In this document: positions 8,241 to 16,143 of the stretch, one piece after another
How positions within the stretch are numbered: the stretch's first letter is position 1
How the letters are laid out: every line of letters begins with the position of its first letter
DNA from: Gloeobacter violaceus PCC 7421
GTDB taxonomy: Bacteria > Cyanobacteriota > Cyanobacteriia > Gloeobacterales > Gloeobacteraceae
Direction: 5' to 3'
DNA length: 64,000 bases
Assembly: GCF_000011385.1 (NCBI RefSeq)
Contig: NC_005125.1
Location: 3,720,001 to 3,784,000 of the forward strand
Program-made: the position numbers and the translations under genes
The notes under the pieces: generated by a model
Database searches by the model: none
The model's input: the letters and a program-made list of their open reading frames with translations, nothing else
Told to the model about the DNA's origin: nothing

Positions 8241-8276
8241 TAGAATGCAACGTGTTAGTCTGAATACAACGTATTC
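8241..8276 (+). promoter_or_regulatory. Probable promoter/operator of the ParD/ParE module
   Basis: A -10-like TAGAAT lies at 8241-8246. Over and just downstream sit two related boxes 19 bases apart: GAATGCAACGTGTTA (8243-8257) and the perfect palindrome GAATACAACGTATTC (8262-8276, 6-bp arms around AAC). Ribbon-helix-helix antitoxins usually repress their own operon by binding such paired palindromes, so this is the likely autoregulatory operator. The start codon is 14 bases further on. Confidence 0.5.
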
Positions 8277-8290
8277 CAAGAGATCCGCCA

Positions 8291-8533
8291 ATGGCCCGGG
8301 AAACAATTACGATCCGGCTCGAAAGCGAGAAAAAAGAGGCATTGGACGAACTTGCCCGCCTGCTCGATCGCGATCGGACCTACCTCATCAACGAAGCCAT
8401 CGACCGGTATCTCGAAGTGCAGCACTGGCACCTGGAGCATATCGACAAAGCCATTGCCCAAGCGGATAGCGGGGAATTTGCCACAGAAGCGGAAGTAAGC
8501 GAAGCATTTGAACGTCTACGCGAACTTCCGTGA
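8291..8533 (+). CDS. Ribbon-helix-helix antitoxin (CopG/ParD-like)
   Basis: 80 residues. The N-terminal strand ETITIRLESEKKEALDEL followed by helix and the RTYLINEAIDRYLE helix is the ribbon-helix-helix DNA-binding fold. The acidic C-terminal tail would wrap the toxin. Its stop overlaps the GTG start of the RelE/ParE-type toxin (GTGA), typical of a coupled antitoxin-toxin pair. Divergent from lipA. Confidence 0.88.
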   Translation: MARETITIRLESEKKEALDELARLLDRDRTYLINEAIDRYLEVQHWHLEHIDKAIAQADSGEFATEAEVSEAFERLRELP

Positions 8534-8802
8534 AAATTTTTTGGTCAAAGCAGGCGATTAGCGACCTTGCTGCTGTGCGCGATTATCTTGAAGCGCACTA
8601 CCCCATCGGTGCGAAGATCGTGGTAGCCCGTATCGAGGGGGCGATCGAGCGGCTCGGCGTTTATCCGGCTATGGGGCGCACTGGGCGCCGGGAAGGCACC
8701 CGCGAGCTGGTCGTCACCCAAACTCCATTTGTCGTAGTCTACCGACCCCATGAGGGATACATCGAAATTTTGTCGCTCCTCCATGGAGCGCAAGCCTGGT
8801 AA
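8530..8802 (+). CDS. RelE/ParE-family toxin
   Basis: 90 residues from a GTG overlapping the antitoxin stop. The pattern WSKQAISDLAAVRDYLE, a central ARIEGAIERL helix, PAMGRTGRREGTREL and the closing VVVYRPHEGYIEILSLLHGAQ is characteristic of the ParE/RelE fold. ParE toxins hit gyrase and RelE toxins cleave mRNA; the sequence alone does not decide which. Appears complete and intact. Confidence 0.88.
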   Translation: MKIFWSKQAISDLAAVRDYLEAHYPIGAKIVVARIEGAIERLGVYPAMGRTGRREGTRELVVTQTPFVVVYRPHEGYIEILSLLHGAQAW

Positions 8803-9159
8803 CGGTTGGAGCGGGCCGGTCGGGCTGAAATCTTATCAACAAATCCGAGCTCCGGGTAACAAGCCGCGATGTTTTTGAACCGCCCGACCGGCCGCACGAT
8901 TGATTAACCAGACAGTTTCGCAAATATTCTTCCCGTAGCAAGCCAACCGTGTCACCGGGTTGGCACAGCCCTCAAAGCCTGCTGGGGAGAGGGCGTTGCC
9001 GTGTTGCAGGTTAATATTTGTTGAAAGCTATTTTCGGAATAGAGGCCGCGTGGTAGCGTCGTAGCTAACGAAGGTGTTGCTTCAGGGCCAGTTCTCTCAA
9101 CCCCCTACACTGGCCCCTTTTTATTGGCATTTTCACCGACGCATACGCGGGTATCGACC
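8803..9159. other. Intergenic region with a long inverted repeat and an intrinsic terminator
   Basis: No gene is seen. Bases 8811-8825 (GCGGGCCGGTCGGGC) pair with 8881-8894 across a 55-base loop. A terminator follows at 9085-9122. The 180 bases before the terminator have no credible reading frame and could encode a small RNA or be a long 3' untranslated tail of the toxin operon. Confidence 0.4.
9085..9122 (+). terminator. Intrinsic terminator
   Basis: GGGCCAGT (9085-9092) pairs with ACTGGCCC (9109-9116), followed by C and five T. It would end transcripts coming from the ParD/ParE module or from a small RNA in 8900-9120. Confidence 0.6.
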
Positions 9160-9193
9160 CTACCGCCGCAAGAAGCGTTCCGGCGGTAGGGTC
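9156..9193 (-). repeat. 13-bp perfect hairpin across the 3' end of the membrane protein gene
   Basis: GACCCTACCGCCG (9156-9168) and CGGCGGTAGGGTC (9181-9193) form a perfect stem with a 12-base loop. The stop codon (9160-9162) lies inside the stem. There is no T-run after it on the minus strand, so it may stabilise the mRNA end or be a repeat element rather than a simple terminator. Confidence 0.6.
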
Positions 9194-9495
9194 AACACTT
9201 TGGAGATGAACTGGATCCAGATGGCCGTGGCCACGGCGCTGCCGACGGCGAAGGCGAATGGGTAGGTGATCGAGCCCGGGACACTGAAGATCAGCGGCAG
9301 GCTGCCGATACCGATGGCGGCGGCGACCAGCAGGCCGATATAGGGCAAAAGCAGCAACCGGGCGTCGCGCCTGAACACCGGTTGGGCAAGCAGGCCCAGC
9401 AGGGTGCGCCGTAGCGCGAGACCGCAGCTCAAGGAGGCCAAAGCCGCCGCCAAGATCAAAAACAGCGGACCGGGATCGATGGCGGACTCGGGCAC
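9160..9495 (-). CDS. Small membrane protein of unknown function
   Basis: 111 residues with about three hydrophobic segments: FLILAAALASLSCGLAL, LLLLPYIGLLVAAAIGIGSL, and ITYPFAFAVGSAVATAIWI. The C-terminus is basic (PPERFLRR). No family is recognised. A 13-bp perfect hairpin (9156-9193) spans its stop codon. It is divergent from gcvT. Confidence 0.6.
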   Translation of the reverse strand: MPESAIDPGPLFLILAAALASLSCGLALRRTLLGLLAQPVFRRDARLLLLPYIGLLVAAAIGIGSLPLIFSVPGSITYPFAFAVGSAVATAIWIQFISKVLTLPPERFLRR

Positions 9496-9606
9496 AGCGC
9501 GGCAGCCTCGCGGCAGTGATAAACAGAAGCCAGTGTACCAGCAGCCGTACTCGCGCCCGCGTCCGCCCGCGTACTAGGATGCATGGTGGCCCGTAGTCTG
9601 GGTTTG

Positions 9607-10686
9607 ATGAGCGACCTCAAGCGTACCCCTCTTTGCGCGCAGCACCTGCAACTTGGTGCGCGCCTCGTTCCCTTCGGCGGCTGGGAGATGCCCCTGCAGT
9701 ACAGCACCCTCACCCGCGAACACCGGGCCGTGCGCACCGCTGTGGGTCTTTTCGACATCTCCCACATGGGCAAGTACACCCTCTCGGGGCCGGACGTGCT
9801 GGCCCAGATCCAGAGGCTGGTGCCCTCGGATCTGGCTCGATTGCAACCCGGGCAAGCCCAGTACACCGTCCTGCTCAATGAGCAAGCCGGGATCATCGAC
9901 GATCTCATTTTTTACTGCCGCAGCCCAGAGCATTGGGTGGTGATCGTCAACGGCGCCACCAACGACAAAGACCGCCGCTGGCTCGCAGAACACCTGCAGG
10001 GCGTTCACTTCGACGACCTGACCGGCACCCACACGCTGCTGGCGCTGCAGGGACCGGCGGCGGTCGAGACGCTGCAACCGCTGGTGGACATAGACCTTGC
10101 CCGGTTGGGCCGCTTTGAGCACGCCCAGGTCTCGCTGGCGGGCAAACCGGCTTTTCTGGCCAGGACCGGCTATACCGGCGAGGACGGTTTTGAGATCATG
10201 AGTCTCGAGCCCGAAGGCATCGCGCTGTGGCAATCCCTCACCGCAGCCGGTGTGCCGCCCTGCGGCCTCGGTGCCCGCGATACCTTGCGCCTCGAGGCGG
10301 CGATGCACCTGTACGGCCAGGATATGGACGAATCGACCACGCCGCTCGAGGCGTCCCTGGGTTGGGTGATCGATTGGGACAAGCCCGATTACTTCGGCCG
10401 GGAGATTTTGCTGGCCCAAAAGGCCCAGGGCACCGAGCGGCGGCTGGTCGGGCTCACCGTCGAAGGCCGGCAGATTGCCCGCCATGGCTACGGCCTTTTT
10501 GACGGTGAGCAGCAGGTGGGGGTTGTCACCAGCGGCACCCTCACCCCGACGGTCGACCGGCCCATTGCGCTTGCCTACGTGGGCAAACCTTTTGCCCCCA
10601 TCGGTTCTAGGCTCGAAGTCGACATTCGCGGCCGCCGGGCCATGGCCACCGTCGTCAAGCGTCCCTTCTACCGCCGCGCGCTGTAA
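9607..10686 (+). CDS. gcvT: Aminomethyltransferase (glycine cleavage T protein)
   Basis: Transfers the methylene group from the H-protein-bound aminomethyl to tetrahydrofolate, releasing ammonia. Start at 9607 ([13 protein letters not shown]) aligns with the family; an ATG at 9583 would add 8 residues. Conserved [38 protein letters not shown] and [14 protein letters not shown] are all present. 359 residues, normal. gcvH follows 37 bases downstream, so the two likely form an operon; the P protein is not in this window. Confidence 0.94.
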
Positions 10687-10723
10687 GATCCCTGTGTGAC
10701 AAAAATGCAGAGGTAGACGAACC

Positions 10724-11113
10724 ATGGCCCTGGAATACCCGGAGGAACTAAAATATCTCGACTCCCACGAGTACCTGCGCGTCGAGGGAGACACCGTGGT
10801 GGTGGGCGTCACGTCCTATGCCGTCGATCAACTCGGCGACATCGTCTTTGTCTCGCTTCCGGAGGAAGGCGATCGCATCAACCGCGGCGACAGCTTCGGT
10901 TCGATCGAATCGGTCAAGGCGGTCGAAGAACTGTACGCCCCGCTCTCCGGCACGGTTTTGTCGGTCAACACCGTCGCAGTCGAAGATCCGGCGCTTATCG
11001 GTAGCGATCCCTATGGCGACGGTTGGCTCATCAAGGTCCGTCTCGCCGACCCTGCCGACGAGTTGGGCGAAACGATGACTGCCGAGGAATACCGCGAGCG
11101 CGTCGAAGGCTGA
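10724..11113 (+). CDS. gcvH: Glycine cleavage system H protein
   Basis: 129-residue lipoyl carrier. Lys65 in SIESVKAVEELYAP is the lipoylated lysine, sitting in the usual beta-hairpin. The start ATG follows AGAGGTAGACGAACC, a fair ribosome site. Directly downstream of gcvT. It shuttles the aminomethyl intermediate between P and T proteins and depends on lipoyl synthase, whose gene lies at 7270-8130. Confidence 0.95.
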   Translation: MALEYPEELKYLDSHEYLRVEGDTVVVGVTSYAVDQLGDIVFVSLPEEGDRINRGDSFGSIESVKAVEELYAPLSGTVLSVNTVAVEDPALIGSDPYGDGWLIKVRLADPADELGETMTAEEYRERVEG

Positions 11114-11118
11114 GCAAA

Positions 11119-11490
11119 ATGCTGCGCACATCGTACAGTTGCAAGAAACGCTCGATCCTGGTCGCCTCGACCTTGCTGCTTGTGGCGGGCTGCGGCAACA
11201 GCCCAAAGCTGGAGGGCCGGGTGAACAAAGTCACGGCCTTGAAGGCCGATTTTGGAGCAGCCTGGCCCTTCACCATCGCCGAAGGGGAACTGGCTTGCGT
11301 GAACGGCACGCAGTTGGTCTTTGTCGCGAACGGCCACGTCTACGCCCTCAATGAGGTCGCCGCCAGACGCTACGAGCCCATCGACGCCATTCACGCCCCA
11401 GATCCGGATCCCCAGAAGCGGCAGCAAGGGATTAAGCTGCCGCTCGCACCGTTTTTGGAGAAGGGTCGTCAACTATGCACACAGCGCTGA
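11119..11490 (+). CDS. Lipoprotein with a DUF2511-like domain
   Basis: 123 residues from the ATG at 11119. A type II signal peptide is clear: KKRSILVASTLLLVAGC, lipobox LVAGC, then a mature part. WPFTIAEGELACVNGTQLVFVANGHVYALN resembles the DUF2511 core (WPFTv..G.L.C and a small beta unit). Two further cysteines in the mature domain could pair. Starts 5 bases after gcvH but is unlikely to be functionally linked. Converges with the gene at 11500. Confidence 0.7.
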   Translation: MLRTSYSCKKRSILVASTLLLVAGCGNSPKLEGRVNKVTALKADFGAAWPFTIAEGELACVNGTQLVFVANGHVYALNEVAARRYEPIDAIHAPDPDPQKRQQGIKLPLAPFLEKGRQLCTQR

Positions 11491-11499
11491 ATCTGTGTC

Positions 11500-11802
11500 T
11501 CAAGTTTGTCTGCCCAGCGCGTTGCGCAGCATCTTGACGTCTTCGCCCGCCACCCGCGTGGCGGCCGACTCTCGGCGCACCCAACGGTCGGCGCGCACGT
11601 AGCGAAATTCAGAAGTGATCAGATCCTCGCAGTAGGCGGTGGTGACCTGGCGGGCGCAATCGGCGTACACCCCTTCAAGCCGCTCGGTGCTGAGTTGGGA
11701 GGCCCGCTGGACTTGCGCCGGCAACTCGTAGTCGGTGGCAAAGGCCCCCTGGGTGCCCACAATCAGCAAAACCGCTGCGAAAGAATAAATAAATTGCTTC
11801 AT
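11500..11802 (-). CDS. Small secreted protein of unknown function
   Basis: 100 residues from the ATG at 11802 (MKQFIYSFAAVLLIVG), with a signal peptide probably cleaved after GAFA. The mature part has two cysteines (ADCARQVTTAYCEDL) spaced to form a disulfide in a helical hairpin, and a basic RYVRADRWVRRES stretch. No family recognised. Confidence 0.65.
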   Translation of the reverse strand: MKQFIYSFAAVLLIVGTQGAFATDYELPAQVQRASQLSTERLEGVYADCARQVTTAYCEDLITSEFRYVRADRWVRRESAATRVAGEDVKMLRNALGRQT

Positions 11803-11999
11803 GATTCCAGGCCGCAATCGACCCTTTCTTTACAACGCTTACCTACAGTTAAGTAGATTGGAGCGCTTTTGCCATGGCCCCTGGGGCATAGGCTGAGAGA
11901 GGGAAATACAGACCCGTCTTATCCGGAAATGGAGCCACCGAAAAGATAGCGGGGTGGGTCGGCCGCTCGCAAAGCTCAGTCCTGCGATACACTCGCGGA

Positions 12000-12076
12000 T
12001 CGCCCGGGGCGGGCGATACTACGGGGAGTTCTCCTTATATACTCATCCCCGCCCCAGCCTCGGCTGGGGTTTGTTT
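12000..12076 (+). ncRNA. Candidate small RNA with two hairpins
   Basis: A -10-like TACACT is at 11988-11993. Downstream, CGGGGAGT (12022-12029) can pair with ACTC..CCCCG (12041-12051), exposing a CU-rich loop (TCTCCTTATAT). A strong terminator hairpin follows: CCCCAGCC, TCG loop, GGCTGGGG (12052-12070), then TTTGTTT. This two-hairpin, exposed-pyrimidine layout resembles Yfr1-type RNAs in outline, but the Yfr1 core is not clearly present, so I do not name it. Confidence 0.4.
12052..12076 (+). terminator. Intrinsic terminator of the candidate small RNA
   Basis: Eight-base perfect stem CCCCAGCC/GGCTGGGG with a TCG loop, followed by TTTGTTT. No protein gene on the plus strand ends nearby (nearest is 11490), which is the main argument for a separate short transcript. 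Confidence 0.65.
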
Positions 12077-12382
12077 ATGTGCGCCGCCAAGAACCACCGG
12101 GAGGCCGGTGGACGGCCAGGCCGAGTCAGGCCTAGCAGCCCGATGCGTTGAGGGTAATTTTTTGGCGCACCGCCTCCCAGGCTGCGGCATCGGCGCGGGC
12201 CTTGTCGCCCGATGCCTCGCACTCGGCATTGTCGATAAAGTAGAAAACTTATTCGGCGCGCGAATCTGCCCGGCGGCTGACCCAACCGCGCAATCCATTC
12301 ACTGTGCACCCAAATGCGGTAAAGTCCCTAACTGCGGACGTGGTGTGTGCCTGCTACAGTAGGGGTCGCCGCTCACTTTATA

Positions 12383-13081
12383 ATGGTCGACTCGACCGTG
12401 GCCACCTCGACCACCATCGTCCTCGGCATGAGCGCCGACGGCAAAATCGCTCCGGCCGACCCCCTCGCCCCGAGGCGCTCGGACCCGGTCGACCACGCCC
12501 ATCTCGAATATCAAACGTCTCTAGCGGATTTGATCCTCATCGGCGCAGGCACCATCCGCATCGAGGGGCAAACCTATACCGTGAGCGACCCACAGTGGAT
12601 TGCTGCCCGCCAGGCGCGCGGCCAGCCGCCGCAGCCCATCACCTGTGTGGTCAGCCGCTCGCTCGATCTGCCGCCGGATCTGCCGTTTTTTGCGCAGCCC
12701 ATCGAGCGCTGGATCTTGACGACTGAGCAGGCCGTAGCCCGCAGCCCGCACCCGCGCCTTGCCGAACTGGCGACCCTGGTGGCGGCGGGTGAGAACGAAC
12801 TCGATTGGGAGCGCGCCTACGCCTTTTTTGCCGAGCGGGGTATTGGGCGGGTGGCGGCCCTGGGCGGCGGCGATCTGGTCGCAGCGCTGCTTGCGGCGGG
12901 ACGCATCGATGATCTGTGGCTCACGGTCTGGCCGGTTATCTTCGGCGGGCGCGAGGCCACCACACCCGTCGAAGGCGCCGGTTTTGAACCGCTCAAGGCT
13001 CCGGCCCTCGAACTGGTTGAATTGCGCCAGACGGCCGGTGACTTGTTTTTGCACTACCGGGTGATCAAGCCATGCAGGTAA
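12383..13081 (+). CDS. RibD C-terminal-domain reductase
   Basis: 232 residues from the ATG at 12383. It is a stand-alone RibD_C/dihydrofolate-reductase-like domain: TTIVLGMSADGKIA at the start, LILIGAGTIRIEG (NADPH-binding turn), VAALGGGDLVAALLAAG, and WPVIFGGREATTPVEG. Such proteins reduce pyrimidine intermediates in riboflavin biosynthesis or related substrates. No deaminase domain is attached. Its end overlaps the next gene by 10 bases, implying an operon. Confidence 0.82.
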   Translation: MVDSTVATSTTIVLGMSADGKIAPADPLAPRRSDPVDHAHLEYQTSLADLILIGAGTIRIEGQTYTVSDPQWIAARQARGQPPQPITCVVSRSLDLPPDLPFFAQPIERWILTTEQAVARSPHPRLAELATLVAAGENELDWERAYAFFAERGIGRVAALGGGDLVAALLAAGRIDDLWLTVWPVIFGGREATTPVEGAGFEPLKAPALELVELRQTAGDLFLHYRVIKPCR

Positions 13082-13581
13082 AAATCATCCGCAGCCACCG
13101 GCGCACCCGCAGCGTCAGCGCCCGGGCCGAGGGGGACGTGTTTGTCGTGCGCGCCCCCGTCCAGATGGACGACGCCGAGTTGCAGCGGATCGTCGAGCGC
13201 CTCAAAAGCCGCTGGCTGAAGCGCGCCCACTGCCCACTGCTCGACGACGACGAACTGGAGCGCCGCGCCCGCCAACTCAACCGCCACTATTTCGAAGGGT
13301 GTCTGGAGTGGCAATCGATTCGCTGGGTGACCAATCAGGAGGCGCGCTGGGGCAGTTGCACCCCGACTTTGGGCACCATTCGCCTCTCCCACCGCCTCGC
13401 AGCCCTGCCGGCTTTTGTGCGCGACTACGTGCTGGTGCACGAGCTGGCGCATCTGGTCGAACCCAACCACGGTCCGCGCTTCTGGGCGCTGGTCAACCGC
13501 TTCGAAAAAGCCGAGCGCGCCCGCGGCTACCTGATGGCCCTGGGGCTGGGAGACATCGATCCGGCGGAACCCGAAGCCTGA
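13072..13581 (+). CDS. YgjP/DUF45-type metal-dependent hydrolase
   Basis: 169 residues. It carries the zincin motif HELAH in YVLVHELAHLVEPNHGPRFW and the preceding RWGSCTPTLGTIRLSHRL, both hallmarks of the YgjP-like (DUF45) family, which includes the SprT-like/WLM clan. Overlaps the RibD_C gene by 10 bases. Substrate unknown. Confidence 0.88.
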   Translation: MQVKIIRSHRRTRSVSARAEGDVFVVRAPVQMDDAELQRIVERLKSRWLKRAHCPLLDDDELERRARQLNRHYFEGCLEWQSIRWVTNQEARWGSCTPTLGTIRLSHRLAALPAFVRDYVLVHELAHLVEPNHGPRFWALVNRFEKAERARGYLMALGLGDIDPAEPEA

Positions 13582-13621
13582 GGGACTTAAAATAGCGGGT
13601 GTCGCACCCAACGTGTGCCCT

Positions 13622-16141
13622 ATGCCGCCCATCGCCCTCGACCAGATTCTCAGTGCCGATATCCAGACGCCTGCCCGCTACCTGGGCAACGAACTGGGCG
13701 CTTTTCACAAAGATTGGGAAGCCGCAAGCGTGCGCTGGGTGCTTACCTATCCGGAGATCTACGAAGTCGGGGCTTCCAACCTCGGGCACATCATTCTCTA
13801 CAACATCCTGAACACTCAGCCCCGGCAGCTTTGTGACCGCACCTACCTACCGGGGACGGATCTGGCCGCTCGGTTGCGCGAGACCGGCACACCGTTATTT
13901 GCGGTCGAGTCGCGCTGCGCTCTGGCGGAATTTGACCTGGTGGGCTTTTCGCTTGCCTACGAACTGGGGGTGACCAACGCCCTGGAGATGCTCGCCCTGG
14001 CGGGCCTGCCCCTGCGCGCCGGAGATCGTGACCACACCCATCCCCTTATCTTCGCGGGCGGACCGACCGCCAGTTCCAACCCGGAGCCCTATACCGACTT
14101 TTTCGACTTTTTTGTCTTCGGCGACGGCGAAGAAGTTCTGCCTGAAATCGGCCTGGTGATCGAGGAGGGCAAAGCGGCGGGCCTCGGCCGTGGGGCGCAG
14201 CTGTTGGATCTGGCCCAGGTGCCGGGGGTCTACGTGCCTTGTTTCTACGCGCCGGCAGCGGGGGTGCCCACCCCGACGGCCGATGTGCCCGCGCGGGTGG
14301 TGCGCCGTGTGGCCACCCCGATGCCCAAATATTCGGTGGGGTTGGTCCCCCTGATCGAGACGGTCCACGACCGGCTCGCCATCGAAGTGCGCCGCGGCTG
14401 CACCCGCGGCTGTCGGTTCTGTCAGCCCGGCATGCTCACCCGCCCGGCCCGCGATGTCGCCCCGGAGGCGGTGGTCGAGGGCATCGTCGCGGGACTCAAG
14501 GCCACCGGCTACAACGAATTTTCGCTCCTGTCGCTGAGCTGCTCCGACTACCTGTCGCTGCCGGCGGTGGGTGCCCGGCTGCAAAATACCCTGCGCGACG
14601 ATCTCGTTTCGCTGTCGCTGCCTTCGCAGCGGGTCGACCGCTTCGACGAGCAACTGGCGGGGATCATCGGCGGGGCGCGCAAGCCGGGGCTCACCTTCGC
14701 TCCCGAGGCCGGCACCCAGCGCCTGCGCGATGTGATCAACAAAGGCCTCACCAACGCAGATCTGCTGCGGGGGGTGAAGACCGCCTACGAGCAGGGCTGG
14801 GATCTGGTGAAGCTCTACTTTATGATTGGGCTGCCCACCGAGACCGACCAGGACGTGCTCGGGATCGCCGAAACGATCGGCTGGCTGCAGCGCGAGTGCC
14901 GCCTGCCCAACCGCCGCCGCCTGGAGGTGAACGTCACCCTTTCCAACTTCACCCCGAAGCCGTTTACACCTTTCCAGTGGCACTCGGTCACCGCCGAGGA
15001 GCTGCGCCACAAACAGGCGCTGTTGCAGGCGGCCTTGCGCCGGCTCAAAGGGGTCAAGGCCAACTTCACCGACATCCGCGTCTCGGCGCTCGAGGACGTG
15101 CTCACCCGCGCCGGCCGCGACATGAACAGTGCTATCCACCGCGCCTGGGAACTGGGTGTGGCTCGCCACGATCCCTGGTTTGCCCCGGATGCCTTTTTTG
15201 GCATCTGGGATCGGGTGCTGGCGGAATTCGGCTACAGCTGGGATGTGGTGGGACCACCCGTCGAAGCGCCGCTGCCGTGGGATTTTATCGATACCGGCAT
15301 CGACAAGCGCTGGCTGGCGGAGGACTATCGGCGGGCCTTAGAAGAGGCGGTTGTGCCCGACTGCTCCTTCGATTCGTGCTCCCACTGCGGGGTGTGCGGC
15401 GAAGATTTCGGCACCAACGTGGTTATCGCCCCACCCCCGGTACCCGGGCGGGTCGCCTCCGTCACCCCGCCACCCCCGGCCGCCCAGCGATTGCGGGTGG
15501 TCTTCGCCAAATTGGCAGAATCGCGCTTTATCGGTCATCTCGACCTGCAGCGGCTCTGGGAGCGGGCCTGCCGCCGCGGCGAGATCGCCCTGGCCCACTC
15601 TGGCGGTTTCCACCCGCTGCCGCGCATCGTGGCGGCCACCGCCCTGGCCCTCGGGGCTGAAAGCAGCGGCGAAATCGTCGATTTTGAATTGGTCGCTCCC
15701 CTCGAGCCCGAGGAATTTCGGGCACGGCTACAGGCCCAATTGCCCGCAGGCGTCGAGATGGTGAGCGTCGAGTCCGTTCCCCTCAAAAGCCCCGCCGCCG
15801 CCACTGAGCTGGTAGCGGCCGAATATCGCCTGCTGGTGCACACCCCCGCCCCGGCGGACTGGGTGGAGGTCGTGGCGGCGATCAACGCCGGCGAGCAACT
15901 CCCGGTCGAGCGCACCAGCAAAAAATCGGGCAACCGCTATACCATCGACGCCCGTCTATGGCTGTTTGAACTGGAACTGGCGGCCGTGCGGCCGGAGGCC
16001 ATCGAGATCCGCTACGTGGGGGCCTGCCGCAACGACGGCACGGTCTTGCGCCCCGACGACGTCGTTCAACTGCTCCAGCGTTCAAGCGGCCTGGAACTGG
16101 CGCTGACCCGTATCCACCGCCTCGGTTTGCGTTTGGGCTGA
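13622..16141 (+). CDS. Radical SAM protein fused to a DUF2344 domain (TIGR03960 + TIGR03936)
   Basis: 839 residues from the ATG at 13622 (a GTG at 13613 is also possible). The N-terminal ~240 residues form a B12-binding-like segment (FSLAYELGVTNALEML, FGDGEEVLPEIG). The radical-SAM cluster follows: C260-x3-C264-x2-C267 in RRGCTRGCRFCQPGM. A cysteine-rich linker (CSFDSCSHCGVCGEDFG) then leads to a C-terminal DUF2344 domain (VVFAKLAESRFIGHLDLQRL). This fusion is common in cyanobacteria; in other bacteria the two halves can be adjacent genes next to rplU/rne. Function undetermined, possibly an RNA or protein modification. Confidence 0.88.
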   Translation: MPPIALDQILSADIQTPARYLGNELGAFHKDWEAASVRWVLTYPEIYEVGASNLGHIILYNILNTQPRQLCDRTYLPGTDLAARLRETGTPLFAVESRCALAEFDLVGFSLAYELGVTNALEMLALAGLPLRAGDRDHTHPLIFAGGPTASSNPEPYTDFFDFFVFGDGEEVLPEIGLVIEEGKAAGLGRGAQLLDLAQVPGVYVPCFYAPAAGVPTPTADVPARVVRRVATPMPKYSVGLVPLIETVHDRLAIEVRRGCTRGCRFCQPGMLTRPARDVAPEAVVEGIVAGLKATGYNEFSLLSLSCSDYLSLPAVGARLQNTLRDDLVSLSLPSQRVDRFDEQLAGIIGGARKPGLTFAPEAGTQRLRDVINKGLTNADLLRGVKTAYEQGWDLVKLYFMIGLPTETDQDVLGIAETIGWLQRECRLPNRRRLEVNVTLSNFTPKPFTPFQWHSVTAEELRHKQALLQAALRRLKGVKANFTDIRVSALEDVLTRAGRDMNSAIHRAWELGVARHDPWFAPDAFFGIWDRVLAEFGYSWDVVGPPVEAPLPWDFIDTGIDKRWLAEDYRRALEEAVVPDCSFDSCSHCGVCGEDFGTNVVIAPPPVPGRVASVTPPPPAAQRLRVVFAKLAESRFIGHLDLQRLWERACRRGEIALAHSGGFHPLPRIVAATALALGAESSGEIVDFELVAPLEPEEFRARLQAQLPAGVEMVSVESVPLKSPAAATELVAAEYRLLVHTPAPADWVEVVAAINAGEQLPVERTSKKSGNRYTIDARLWLFELELAAVRPEAIEIRYVGACRNDGTVLRPDDVVQLLQRSSGLELALTRIHRLGLRLG

Positions 16142-16143
16142 AA

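Larger units (their letters stand above)
11803..12382. other. 580-base intergenic region with a candidate small RNA
   Basis: The left part has no features. A candidate RNA with terminator lies at about 12000-12076. On the minus strand 12246-12133 there is a stop-to-stop frame ending KITLNASGC with no start codon and no recognisable family; it may be a decayed gene end. No tRNA or known riboswitch is seen. Confidence 0.4.

Noticed and set aside
8880-9120. Known housekeeping RNA (RNase P, tmRNA, SRP or 6S)
   Set aside because: None of the conserved cores is seen; only a terminator and a long inverted repeat are supported.
9496-9606. Glycine riboswitch upstream of gcvT
   Set aside because: The short leader lacks the conserved tandem aptamer sequences and is too small.
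12052-12076. Firm Yfr1 assignment for the candidate RNA
   Set aside because: Architecture is similar but the ultraconserved pyrimidine core is not clearly present.
12133-12246. Minus-strand protein ending KITLNASGC
   Set aside because: Stop-to-stop frame of 37 codons with no start and no family match; kept only as a note in the intergenic entry.
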